A DNA stretch of 64,000 nucleotides, from assembly GCF_020524355.2 (NCBI RefSeq), contig NZ_CP129019.1, positions 930,001 to 994,000 of the forward strand, written 5' to 3'. Below, piece after piece: positions 40,442 through 48,371 of the stretch. Under the pieces are notes generated by a model, which saw nothing but the letters and a program-made list of their open reading frames with translations, was not told where the DNA came from and did not search any database. Position numbers and translations under genes: made by a program. Position 1 is the stretch's first letter. Each line of letters opens with the position of its first letter. This stretch comes from Mesobacillus subterraneus. Lineage in GTDB: Bacteria > Bacillota > Bacilli > Bacillales > Cytobacillaceae.

Positions 40442-42223
40442 ATGCGTAAAAAAAGAATGGTAGCGTGGATCTCCATTTGTATAGCTGCCTTTGGTCTGCT
40501 GGTGTTCCGTCTGGCACAGCTGCAGCTATTTGATACAGAGTCCTTTTCCAAGCATGAAATCAATTTAATAGAAGCAAGTGTTAAGCAAAGATCACAAGAA
40601 ATGGTCGTTGACAATGGCAGGGGGAATTTCCTTGACAGGTCAGGAGCCCCTTTATCCTATGAAACATCGTCGGTGCTTGTTCTGTTTCCATTTTTAAAGA
40701 AAATGGACTGGGAAGCTGACAAGGTCGCAAGGACTATCGGTGTCTCTGGATACGCTTTGAAAAATGCAGTAGAAAGGTCCAAGGAACCTTTCGCCTTTGG
40801 TGATCCTGATCCGATGATCTTGTCTAAAAGCCAAATGGATATTATTAACAAGATGGAAATTCCAGGGGTATTTGCAGTTGAGCGAAAGTATCCATTAGAG
40901 AAAGTGCCAGCTGCCCAGCTTCTGGGGATTATTGGTGAGAATGAATCGCTTCTGAAATCAAGGTATGGGGAGAAAGATTTGCTGCCAAGAACCTTGATTG
41001 GTATCTCAGGGCTGGAAAAAAGCTTTGATGAATTTCTGGTTGCCGAAGGGAAATCAAAGTTGGTTTATCATGTCGACGGAGCGGGTGCGCCGCTATTCGG
41101 GATCAATGTAAAATACATAGACCCAGCAAATCCATTTTATCCAATCAACCTGCAGACATCGATAGACAAAGATTTGCAGGTACTCCTTGAGAAAAAAGTT
41201 GACGATTATAACATCAGCAGAGGGGGCGTCGTGCTGCTGGATATTGAAACGAACAGCATATTGGCAATGGTTTCAAGACCAGACATTAATCGTGTGAACC
41301 CTTATAATGGCGTAGGAACAGAAAATATGATGGTCAAGCAGCATATACCTGGTTCTGTCTTTAAAACGGTTGTTGCAGCGGCAGCAATCGATCATGGACT
41401 CGATGATCCAGCCAGGAAGTTTGATTGCAGTAAGAAGATCAACGGGGATCCTGATTTGAAATATGACCATGGAATGCTTAATTTCTCAGATAGCTTTGCA
41501 GTGAGCTGCAACAGGACTTTTGGGGAGGTGGCTCGGGAACTGCAGGAGAAGGACCCAAATATACTCGAAAAATACGCGGAGATGCTGTCCATCACTGGCG
41601 GTGCCGGATGGAAGGGTGACATTTTCCATCTAGAAGATTTCGAACAGCTGCAGGATGAAGAAAAGGGACGGGTGTTTTTATCAGATGAAGCGAAGAAGGA
41701 TCGGAATTTTGCCGCTTTGTCAGGGATTGGTCAGCATGAAGTGAGGGTGTCTCCTCTCGCTGTGGCGAACATGATGGCTACAATCGCCAGAGGAGGAGAA
41801 AAAGACATGGTCAGGGCTGTTTTCTCCATTCAGTACCAAAATGGTGCTAAAATGACTGAGTTCTCAAAACGGGAGCTGGAAGGGGAAAAAATTTCACCAT
41901 TTACAGCTATGAAGCTCCAAAAGCTTTTACGTGAGGTTGTGTTGAACGAAGAAGGAACGGGAAGATGGTTCAGGGATTTGCCATATGGTGTTGCGGGAAA
42001 ATCCGGGACAGCCGAAACCGGGATATACAAAGAAGGCAAGCAATTGCATAATAAATGGTTTGCTGGATATTTTCCCTATGAAAATCCAAAGTATGCGCTT
42101 GTGACTGTCAACCTTGGAGTGATCGAGAATGAAGGCGGGGTGAATCCTCTTTTTGCGGATATAGTAAAAGAGGTCTATGGATTTAACCATGGAACCCCGG
42201 ATGAAGGTCCTAAACACAATTGA
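40442..42223 (+). CDS. pbpI: Class B penicillin-binding protein (PbpI/YrrR)
   Basis: 593-residue transpeptidase: short cytosolic start, membrane anchor (residues 8-24), dimerisation domain (DNGRGNFLDRSG), transpeptidase domain. Active-site Ser in SVFK (S305), second motif SCN (S355), third motif KSGTAE (K520). Crosslinks peptidoglycan; B. subtilis PbpI is thought to support septal PBP function during sporulation. The start is fixed by GAGGTG 7 nt upstream. Confidence 0.93.
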   Translation: MRKKRMVAWISICIAAFGLLVFRLAQLQLFDTESFSKHEINLIEASVKQRSQEMVVDNGRGNFLDRSGAPLSYETSSVLVLFPFLKKMDWEADKVARTIGVSGYALKNAVERSKEPFAFGDPDPMILSKSQMDIINKMEIPGVFAVERKYPLEKVPAAQLLGIIGENESLLKSRYGEKDLLPRTLIGISGLEKSFDEFLVAEGKSKLVYHVDGAGAPLFGINVKYIDPANPFYPINLQTSIDKDLQVLLEKKVDDYNISRGGVVLLDIETNSILAMVSRPDINRVNPYNGVGTENMMVKQHIPGSVFKTVVAAAAIDHGLDDPARKFDCSKKINGDPDLKYDHGMLNFSDSFAVSCNRTFGEVARELQEKDPNILEKYAEMLSITGGAGWKGDIFHLEDFEQLQDEEKGRVFLSDEAKKDRNFAALSGIGQHEVRVSPLAVANMMATIARGGEKDMVRAVFSIQYQNGAKMTEFSKRELEGEKISPFTAMKLQKLLREVVLNEEGTGRWFRDLPYGVAGKSGTAETGIYKEGKQLHNKWFAGYFPYENPKYALVTVNLGVIENEGGVNPLFADIVKEVYGFNHGTPDEGPKHN

Positions 42224-42308
42224 AACAGCAAGAGAAGAATATAAAATCCTTCAAGTTTAACCCAAGTCATGGTAGAATGTTGACAGCCTTATAAGGGAGG
42301 GAAAGATC

Positions 42309-42986
42309 TTGAAGCACGATGAGGATAACCTAAATGAGGGGACACGTTCACGATTAAGATCCAAGCGCAGAAAAACGAACCTTATTTTAAATAGCTTGAT
42401 TGTTGTCGTTATTTTGTTGATCGGAATTGTCTCTTTTAACATTTTTTTCAGCAATGATGAAGGGGCAGCCGACCAAAACGATGTTGCGGCTGAGAAAGAT
42501 CAGGCCGCAGCTTCCCCTGATAAAAAAGAGGACAGCAAGGATACTGACAAAAAAGACGATAGCCAGGATTCCGATAAAAATGCAGCTGATGAATCAGAGT
42601 CTGAAGAGGAGTCGGAAGAGAATGAGGAATTGGCTGATCCAATAGTGACAGAAGGCGGAAGTGATGCCAATGTCAAGCAGACGATTGAAAATCCTGAATG
42701 GAAGCCGGTTGGCACAACCCAATCTGGAGAACATACGACTGTGTTCGACCAAAATGCGGTTGATTGGCAGGAAATGATTCTTGCCTATTCCTATGCTACC
42801 GGCATTGATAAGAATAATATGACGGTATGGTTTAATGGAAATGGCGGTGCGCCTAATACCGCCGTAGGAACCATCTCTGAAAAGGGAAGTGACCAGACGT
42901 ACAGGGTATCGATTCAATGGGTGGACGGCCAGGGCTGGAAGCCGCTGAAGGTGGAAGAATTGATCAAAAATGATAAAAACCCATAA
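42309..42986 (+). CDS. yrrS: YrrS-like membrane-anchored protein (DUF1510)
   Basis: 225 residues from TTG or ATG region at 42309, after GGGAGGG. Basic start (RSRLRSKRRKT), one membrane helix (about 24-43), a long Asp/Glu/Lys/Ser-rich low-complexity linker, and a C-terminal globular DUF1510 domain (DQNAVDWQEMILAYSYATG). Paired with pbpI as in B. subtilis; function unknown, probably extracytoplasmic. Confidence 0.85.
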   Translation: MKHDEDNLNEGTRSRLRSKRRKTNLILNSLIVVVILLIGIVSFNIFFSNDEGAADQNDVAAEKDQAAASPDKKEDSKDTDKKDDSQDSDKNAADESESEEESEENEELADPIVTEGGSDANVKQTIENPEWKPVGTTQSGEHTTVFDQNAVDWQEMILAYSYATGIDKNNMTVWFNGNGGAPNTAVGTISEKGSDQTYRVSIQWVDGQGWKPLKVEELIKNDKNP

Positions 42987-42991
42987 AAAAT

Positions 42992-43030
42992 TTTAAAGGG
43001 GGCTTGAAAGCAGCGGCCCCTTTATTTTTT
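42992..43030. terminator. Bidirectional terminator between yrrS and yrzA
   Basis: AAAGGGG / CCCCTTT stem with T-tract on both sides; overlaps the 3' end of yrzA. Confidence 0.7.
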
Positions 43031-43228
43031 TGCTTTGAAGTGGACGACAGCTGAATAGAACAGTCTGCCTTTATCGTCTAAATGCATCTGGTGGGACACG
43101 TGATGGACAGACAGCATGATTGCTTTATTGATTTCGATTTGCTTATTGATTTTTTGTTCCAGGGCTTTCAAATCGATTGCATCAAAAAATTCAATCTTAT
43201 CTTCAATTAAATCAAATTGGAAATTCAT
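43022..43228 (-). CDS. yrzA: YrzA-like protein (DUF2536)
   Basis: 68 residues, MNFQFDLIEDKIEFFDAIDL, minus strand, with GGGAG upstream of ATG 43228. Matches the small DUF2536 family at the same place in B. subtilis, opposite to yrrS. Function unknown. Confidence 0.75.
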   Translation of the reverse strand: MNFQFDLIEDKIEFFDAIDLKALEQKINKQIEINKAIMLSVHHVSHQMHLDDKGRLFYSAVVHFKAKK

Positions 43229-43417
43229 TCATTTAGCTCCCTTTTTTCAATTTTGTTAAAATAGTCTCTAACAAGCTTTACAAATAAAAATAGCAAATTC
43301 TCTATAAATATAAAACATTTTTTGATAAATTAAAACGATAGGCATATTTCAACGTTTTACACCGAATTCTAGTTAGTACAAATATGCACAAGTGTTTTTA
43401 CATAGGAGAGATTAATC

Positions 43418-44713
43418 ATGGCAAGAAAGTTATTATATAACGTCACCGTCGTTACGAGTAATTCGAATAATGAAGTGATCGAAAATGGCGCTATAGGCAT
43501 TGAAGATGAAAAAATTGTTTATGTGGGAGCAACTCCTGAAGATTTTGCTTCTTATGATGAAAAAATAGATTTGAAAGGAAATATTCTCCTGCCAGGACTT
43601 GTCAATACGCATGGACACACACCAATGTCTTTGCTGAGAGGATATGCGGATGATTTGCATTTGCAAACATGGCTGGAAGAAAAAATCTGGCCGCTTGAAG
43701 CAAAATACACAGCTGAGCATGCAAAATGGGGCGCGAAGCTATCTATCCTTGAAATGATCCGTACAGGTACCACGACTTTTGTTGATATGTATGACAATAT
43801 GGAAGAAATCGCAAAGGCGGTTGATGAAGCAGGAGTACGTGGAGTGCTGTGCCGCGGTGTGATTGGTTTTGGTTCAGATGAGCTTCGACAGAGCAAGCTT
43901 AAGGAAGCAGCGGACTTTGCGAAAAGCTGGAACACTGGCGCTGGTGGCCGTATTACGACTATGCTGTCACCTCATTCTCCTTATACATGCTCACCTGAGT
44001 ATATCTCTCAAATCATTGATAAATCTGCCGAACTGAACGTACCACTGCATACCCATATGTCTGAAACGAGATTTGAAGTAGAAAAGAATATCGAGGACTT
44101 TGGTGTAACACCAGTAGTGCACCTGGACAAACTTGGATTCTTTGACCGTCCATCGTTGGTGGCACATGCTGTCCATGTTAGCGATGAGGATATTGAAATC
44201 CTTGCAAAAAAAGATGTGAAGGTTTCCCATAATGTGATCAGTAATCTCAAATTAGGCAGCGGAATTGCTCCGGTTGGCAAAATGCTCGAAAAAGAAGTCA
44301 CAGTCAGCCTTGGTACAGATAGCGTCGCTTCAAACAATAACCTGGATTTGTTTGAAGAACTGAAAGCAGCAGCGACAATCCATAAAGGAGCAGCCAGTGA
44401 TGCAACTGTAATAACTGCCCAGCAAGCCTTAAGGATGGCGACCATCCAAGGAGCAGAATCACTTTGGCTCGAGAAAAGGATTGGATCGCTGGAAGTTGGC
44501 AAAGATGCAGACTTTATTGTCGTGAATGCCAATCAGTCATTCTTTTACCCTAAGCATAATCCAGTATCCCATCTTGTTTATTCCGGATCCGGACGGGATG
44601 TCAAGGATGTCTATGTCAAGGGAAAACAAATACTAGATAATGGACAGTTCAAAACAATTGATGAAGAAAAAGTACTTTATGAAGCTAACAGAATGTCAAA
44701 ACTTCTTTCGTGA
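43418..44713 (+). CDS. mtaD: 5'-methylthioadenosine / S-adenosylhomocysteine deaminase
   Basis: 431-residue amidohydrolase. ATG 43418 after AGGAGAG. Metal ligands HGH in GLVNTHGHTPMSLLRG, HTH in VPLHTHMSET, then VAHAVHVSDED and GTDSVASNNNLD. Deaminates SAH, MTA or adenosine. It stands directly upstream of mtnN, so two alternative outlets for SAH and MTA are adjacent. Substrate preference cannot be read from sequence. Confidence 0.88.
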   Translation: MARKLLYNVTVVTSNSNNEVIENGAIGIEDEKIVYVGATPEDFASYDEKIDLKGNILLPGLVNTHGHTPMSLLRGYADDLHLQTWLEEKIWPLEAKYTAEHAKWGAKLSILEMIRTGTTTFVDMYDNMEEIAKAVDEAGVRGVLCRGVIGFGSDELRQSKLKEAADFAKSWNTGAGGRITTMLSPHSPYTCSPEYISQIIDKSAELNVPLHTHMSETRFEVEKNIEDFGVTPVVHLDKLGFFDRPSLVAHAVHVSDEDIEILAKKDVKVSHNVISNLKLGSGIAPVGKMLEKEVTVSLGTDSVASNNNLDLFEELKAAATIHKGAASDATVITAQQALRMATIQGAESLWLEKRIGSLEVGKDADFIVVNANQSFFYPKHNPVSHLVYSGSGRDVKDVYVKGKQILDNGQFKTIDEEKVLYEANRMSKLLS

Positions 44714-44793
44714 TTTTTTGCATATGAAAAAATGTCTTTAAGGCTTGATCCATGGAAAACAAATTTTCAATAAGGTCAGTGGAGGTCAGATGA

Positions 44794-45501
44794 ATGAGCA
44801 GAATTGGTATTATAGGCGCAATGGATGAAGAGATTCAGCATATCCTTGACGCAATGAAAGGCTATGATGAAAAAAAGAAAGCAGGCATCACTTTTTATGT
44901 CGGCACTTTCAACGGATATGACGTTGTACTTTGCAAGTCAGGAGTCGGGAAAGTTAACGCGAGCGTATGTACTCAAATATTAATTGATGAATTCACTGCG
45001 TCAAATATAGTATTTACAGGTGTTGCCGGTGCTGTTAATCCGGACTTGAAAATAGGGGATATTGTTGTTTCAACTGATTGTGTACAGCATGATATGGACG
45101 TTCGTGCATTAGGTTTCGAGCTAGGGATAATCCCTTATACAGAAGTGTCTGTATTCAAAGCGGATGAGAGATTGGTGGATTTGGCGATTACAGCGAGCAA
45201 AGAAATTGTAGATGACAAGAAAATCGTCAGTGGACGCATTTTATCTGGTGACCAATTCATCGCCGATCGTGATAAAGTGAAATTCCTTCATGAGGAGCTT
45301 AATGGTTATTGTACAGAAATGGAAGGGGCAGCCGTTGGACAAGTATGCAGCATGAACAACATTCCATTCGTTATCATAAGGTCAATGTCTGATCAGGCAG
45401 ATGGATCCGCTGATGTTAACTTCCTGGAATTCACGAAACTCGCTTCACAGAACTCCTTTGAGATCGTAAATGAGATGATCAAGAACTGGAACCTGGATTA
45501 A
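44794..45501 (+). CDS. mtnN: 5'-methylthioadenosine/S-adenosylhomocysteine nucleosidase
   Basis: 235 residues, ATG 44794 after GGAGGTCAG. Motifs GIIGAMDEEIQHI, FTGVAGAVNP, SGDQFIADRD, and the ribose-binding EMEGAAVGQVC with catalytic Asp in RSMSDQADG. Splits MTA and SAH to adenine plus methylthioribose or ribosylhomocysteine. In B. subtilis it is followed by mccA-mccB-yrhC; here mccAB is absent and an array intervenes before yrhC. Confidence 0.95.
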   Translation: MSRIGIIGAMDEEIQHILDAMKGYDEKKKAGITFYVGTFNGYDVVLCKSGVGKVNASVCTQILIDEFTASNIVFTGVAGAVNPDLKIGDIVVSTDCVQHDMDVRALGFELGIIPYTEVSVFKADERLVDLAITASKEIVDDKKIVSGRILSGDQFIADRDKVKFLHEELNGYCTEMEGAAVGQVCSMNNIPFVIIRSMSDQADGSADVNFLEFTKLASQNSFEIVNEMIKNWNLD

Positions 45502-45566
45502 TTTTACTTAAAATAGCTTTCCAGTTTACGATAAGATTGAGTGTTATAAATCATAAAATTATTTTA

Positions 45567-45603
45567 GCGTGAAATCACATCTGGGGGATTTCACGCTTTT
45601 TTT
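45567..45603 (+). terminator. mtnN terminator
   Basis: AGCGTGAAATC / GATTTCACGCT stem with seven T. Confidence 0.9.
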
Positions 45604-45619
45604 CTAAGTAGTCGCTGGT

Positions 45620-46385
45620 TCAGACAAATAAGTGGGGAGATTGCTGCAAATGTCTTAAGTAGAGGCAGCTTCAGACAAAACAGAGCTTGGAAACTCCGCA
45701 AATGTCAGAAGTAGCACCATGTCCGGACAAAACAGCGGTGGAAGCCTAGGCTAATGTCTAAAGTAGGGCAATGTTCAGACAAAACAGAGGTGAAAGCCGC
45801 GGCAAATGTCCGAAGTAGGGGTAGGTTCGGACAAAACAGCGGTGGAAGCATAGGCAAATGTCCGAAGTAGGCCCATGTTCAGACAAAACAGAGGTGAAAG
45901 CCGCGGCAAATGTCTGAAGTAGGGGTAGGTTCGGACAAAACAGCAGTGGAAGCTTAGGCAAATGTCCGAAGTAGGGGTAGGTTCGGACAAAACAGCGGTG
46001 GAAGCATAGGCAAATGTCTGAAGTAGGGGTAGGTTCGGACAAAACAGCAGTGGAAGCATAGGCAAATGTCCGAAGTAGGGCCATGTTCAGACAAAACAGA
46101 GGTGAAAGGCGCGGCAAATGTCTGAAGTAGGGCCATGTTCAGACAAAACAGCGGTAAAAGCCGCGGCAAATGTCCGAAGTAGGGGTAGGTTCGGACAAAA
46201 CAGAAGTGGAAGCATAGGCAAATGTCCGAAGTAGGGCCATGTTCAGCCAAAACAGAGGTGAAAGCCGCGGCAAATGTCTGAAGTAGCAACATGTTCGGAC
46301 AAAACAGCGGTGGAAGCATAGGCAAATGTCCGAAGTAGGGCCATGTTCGGCCGAAACGGAGGTGAAAACCTAGGCAAATGCCTGA
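45620..46385. repeat. Tandem 52-bp array, family B (14 units, exact period)
   Basis: CAAATG recurs at 45647 and every 52 bp up to 46375 (14 full steps). Each unit has TGTCCGAAG or TGTCTGAAG, then TTCGGACA or TTCAGACA about 10 nt later: complementary arms of a dyad. Two unit subtypes alternate, one with GGGTAGGTTCGG and one with GGCCATGTTCAG. There are no spacers unlike the repeats, so it is not CRISPR. It lies between the mtnN terminator and yrhC. Confidence 0.95.
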
Positions 46386-46494
46386 AGGTCTTTTCAATAA
46401 AAGGCACTTATTTTCCAGTATTTACTTACCAAAAAAGTGTTTAAAAAATGTTAAAGTAGGGTTGTGGTTAAGTCTGAAAGTGAAGGTGATTAAT

Positions 46495-46749
46495 TTGGAC
46501 GCTAAACAACTCTATGATAAAATGGTTGATTTTAAACAATTTGCAACTGTACTTCTTGCTGTAGGAGCTTTTTTTTACCTTGGTATAATCATTCCATCTG
46601 AAACGAAAGTGATGACAGATATATATATTGCAACAGGTGCCTCTGTTGGTTTCCTTGCTGGTTCAGTATCATTTTTCTCAATCGCTAAAAAATACCGCAA
46701 CCAGCTGGTAGAAACAGAAGAAGGTCAGGAATTGCTGATGAAGAAATAA
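46495..46749 (+). CDS. yrhC: YrhC family membrane protein
   Basis: 84 residues from TTG 46495 (AAGGTGA upstream); an in-frame extension to 46378 would start inside the repeat array. Two hydrophobic segments (FATVLLAVGAFFYLGIIIP; GASVGFLAGSVSFFSIA) and a charged tail. YrhC is the last gene of the methionine-to-cysteine operon in B. subtilis; function unknown. Confidence 0.75.
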   Translation: MDAKQLYDKMVDFKQFATVLLAVGAFFYLGIIIPSETKVMTDIYIATGASVGFLAGSVSFFSIAKKYRNQLVETEEGQELLMKK

Positions 46750-46773
46750 ACGTCCGTGCAGGGCGTTTTTTTT
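46750..46773 (+). terminator. yrhC terminator
   Basis: AACGTCC/GGGCGTT short stem, then eight T. Confidence 0.65.
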
Positions 46774-46819
46774 GTTGATTTATGACGAATACTTTTTTGG
46801 GAAAAACGACCAAAAAGGG

Positions 46820-46848
46820 TTTACAAAACACATTAAAGTGGATATACT
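46820..46848 (+). promoter_or_regulatory. Promoter of the small-ORF cluster
   Basis: TTTACA (46820-46825), exact 17-nt gap, TATACT (46843-46848): strong sigma-A promoter 40 bp before the first tiny ORF. Confidence 0.7.
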
Positions 46849-46888
46849 TACCAATGTAATTAAGTAATTCAAAAGGAGGTCGAGTGAA

Positions 46889-46969
46889 ATGATCATGATT
46901 GGATACTGGAATAACGCACAAACTTCATATCTTATTACGCATTCGACCGGATCGGACTGGATTATTTAA
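46889..46969 (+). CDS. Tiny ORF, 26 residues (possible leader peptide)
   Basis: MIMIGYWNNAQTSYLITHST plus GSDWII, ATG 46889 behind a perfect AAAAGGAGGT. It is the first ORF after a strong promoter and is followed by two terminators in series, so it could be a leader peptide or an independent small protein. Not recognised. Confidence 0.45.
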   Translation: MIMIGYWNNAQTSYLITHSTGSDWII

Positions 46970-46993
46970 GTTGTTTTCTTAAACTAATACATC

Positions 46994-47073
46994 CATGGCT
47001 GCAGGGAGAATCGTGCCCCTGTGGCTTTTTTATGCCCATTTTGCCGCAGGGGAGGAATCCCTGCGGCTTTTTG
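46994..47073 (+). terminator. Two terminators in series
   Basis: GCTGCAGGG / CCCTGTGGC with TTTTTT (46994-47031) and CCGCAGGG / CCCTGCGG with TTTTT (about 47045-47072). The loops differ but the stems are related, suggesting a duplicated or attenuator-type arrangement between the 26-residue ORF and the YrzI-like ORFs. Confidence 0.65.
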
Positions 47074-47103
47074 GGGTGGAATTAAAAAGGAGGTGAACCG
47101 ATA

Positions 47104-47241
47104 ATGACCCTAAATATCTTGTTTTTAACAATTACAATCAACAAACGCCCAGTGTCTTTGGAAGAAATACGCCATAACGAAATGGTAGAAAAAATGGTTG
47201 AAGATAACAAAACCCGTCAAACAATGCTGCGCCCGTTTTAA
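47104..47241 (+). CDS. yrzI: YrzI-family small protein
   Basis: 45 residues: MTLNILFLTITINKRPVSLE, then a charged helix (EIRHNEMVEKMVEDNKTRQT). ATG 47104 behind AAAGGAGGTGA. Short hydrophobic start with a T-L-N/H..LT motif plus a charged tail fits the YrzI type, known to occur in tandem copies in Bacillus. A second, shorter relative follows at 47362. Confidence 0.7.
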   Translation: MTLNILFLTITINKRPVSLEEIRHNEMVEKMVEDNKTRQTMLRPF

Positions 47242-47277
47242 TTCATTTGAAAAAAACTTTAGAAAGGTGGAAAGAAA

Positions 47278-47337
47278 ATGATTTATTTAATTCAAAGAAG
47301 ACTGGCTAGCTTATGGGTGGAGAAGGACACCACCTAA
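47278..47337 (+). CDS. Tiny ORF, 19 residues
   Basis: MIYLIQRRLASLWVEKDTT, ATG 47278 after AGAAAGGTGGAAAG. It sits between the two YrzI-like ORFs with its own ribosome site. Not recognised; it could be an overlapping regulatory peptide. Confidence 0.4.
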   Translation: MIYLIQRRLASLWVEKDTT

Positions 47338-47361
47338 CGACGGAGTCGGGAGGGAATTTGT

Positions 47362-47421
47362 ATGTCACTACATGTATTGCTGTTAACTCTCATTTTCAAG
47401 AAAAAGAAATCCAATCGTTAA
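47362..47421 (+). CDS. Second, short YrzI-like peptide, 19 residues
   Basis: MSLHVLLLTLIFKKKKSNR, ATG 47362 behind GGGAGGGAA. The start MSLHVLLLT parallels MTLNILFLT of the 47104 ORF, so the two look like tandem paralogues; this one keeps only the hydrophobic part plus a basic end. Confidence 0.5.
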   Translation: MSLHVLLLTLIFKKKKSNR

Positions 47422-47509
47422 CTAAATGTTCACATCCACATACTTTTAGCACCATAATTATATGATAAATTTGATGTAAATATCGGTGGATGCTAAAGGG
47501 GTGAAGGGC

Positions 47510-47587
47510 ATGTTCTTGATTGTCATGGGATTGGTGATCTGTGGCGCTGTCGGTTTGGTAGTTGCTGCAGAAGTGAGTGTGGAATAG
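47510..47587 (+). CDS. Tiny membrane peptide, 25 residues
   Basis: MFLIVMGLVICGAVGLVVAA then EVSVE, ATG 47510 with GGGGTGAAGGG upstream and a terminator 10 bp after the stop. One transmembrane helix. Not recognised. Confidence 0.45.
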   Translation: MFLIVMGLVICGAVGLVVAAEVSVE

Positions 47588-47596
47588 GGTGTGAAA

Positions 47597-47632
47597 AGGT
47601 ATCAATCAATTGTGATTGATGCCTTTGTTGTT
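47597..47632 (+). terminator. Terminator after the small-ORF cluster
   Basis: AGGTATCAATCA / TGATTGATGCCT stem then TTGTTGTTCTT. Confidence 0.75.
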
Positions 47633-48209
47633 CTTCTGAAACGTACTTTTGAAAAAACGAAAACCTGGAGCAAATTTTAACGGGTTCAGATGCCTGTAAG
47701 ATTTCATAAAAATACATTTAAAAATGTCTTCATATTTATTTTCCTTTTGTCCGGCAAAACGCAGGGCTTTTTGTTTTGTAAGAACATTAAAAAGAGCCGA
47801 TAACCCTAATGTATAATGCATTTTAAGGCCAAAGCTCTGTAACAATTAAATATTGATTTCACTGTGTTTAAAAAATAAACGGAAAAAATCCGTTTAAATT
47901 GGGAAATACTCTTTTTTTCTTGAAAATAAGAGGAGTTTTTCCGCTTATTTGATCCAAACCTTTGGTTTTGTCGTATTTTAGAGTAGTTAACCGGAATATC
48001 TCTGCTTATTTCTGCTTCTAAAGCTTTCTTTTATATATTAGCCGGAAATTCTCCGCCTATTTATCCTCATACCTACACAAGAATCAATAATGAATAAACA
48101 AGAGCAGCGGCCAAAGAAAAACGTGGCTTTTGTAAATAAAAAACAAAGCATTGTGCTGTCCAATTTGCAATAACAGAAATCTTGTGACCATACATTTTGA
48201 TGTACAGCT
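47633..48209. other. AT-rich intergenic stretch with degenerate repeats
   Basis: No gene is visible. Between about 47930 and 48065 a motif resembling CCGGAAAT.CTCCGC.TATTT recurs (TTTTTCCGCTTATTT, ATCTCTGCTTATTT, TTCTCCGCCTATTT at 47941, 48002 and 48053), a decayed repeat of about 51-61 bp. Confidence 0.4.
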
Positions 48210-48371
48210 TCAAGTGATTACAGCCACCCAAATGTACCACCTCTGCCATTGTTTTTACCAGAGAGTGACAAGAAATTTACCACTAATCGACAACTTAATT
48301 ACCACCTAAAACCTTCCGTATAATTAGTGAGCATATCTACAGATATGACACTTTATATGGGAGGTTTTTTT

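Noticed and set aside
45620..46385. CRISPR array
   Set aside because: The whole 52-bp unit is repeated with only point changes; there are no unique spacers and no cas genes in the window.
45758..46397. Three overlapping minus-strand ORFs of 96-147 codons with repeated LFCPN/LPLLRTFA segments
   Set aside because: They are produced by the 52-bp array: because 52 is not a multiple of three, the same DNA passes through all frames. No ribosome site and no family match.
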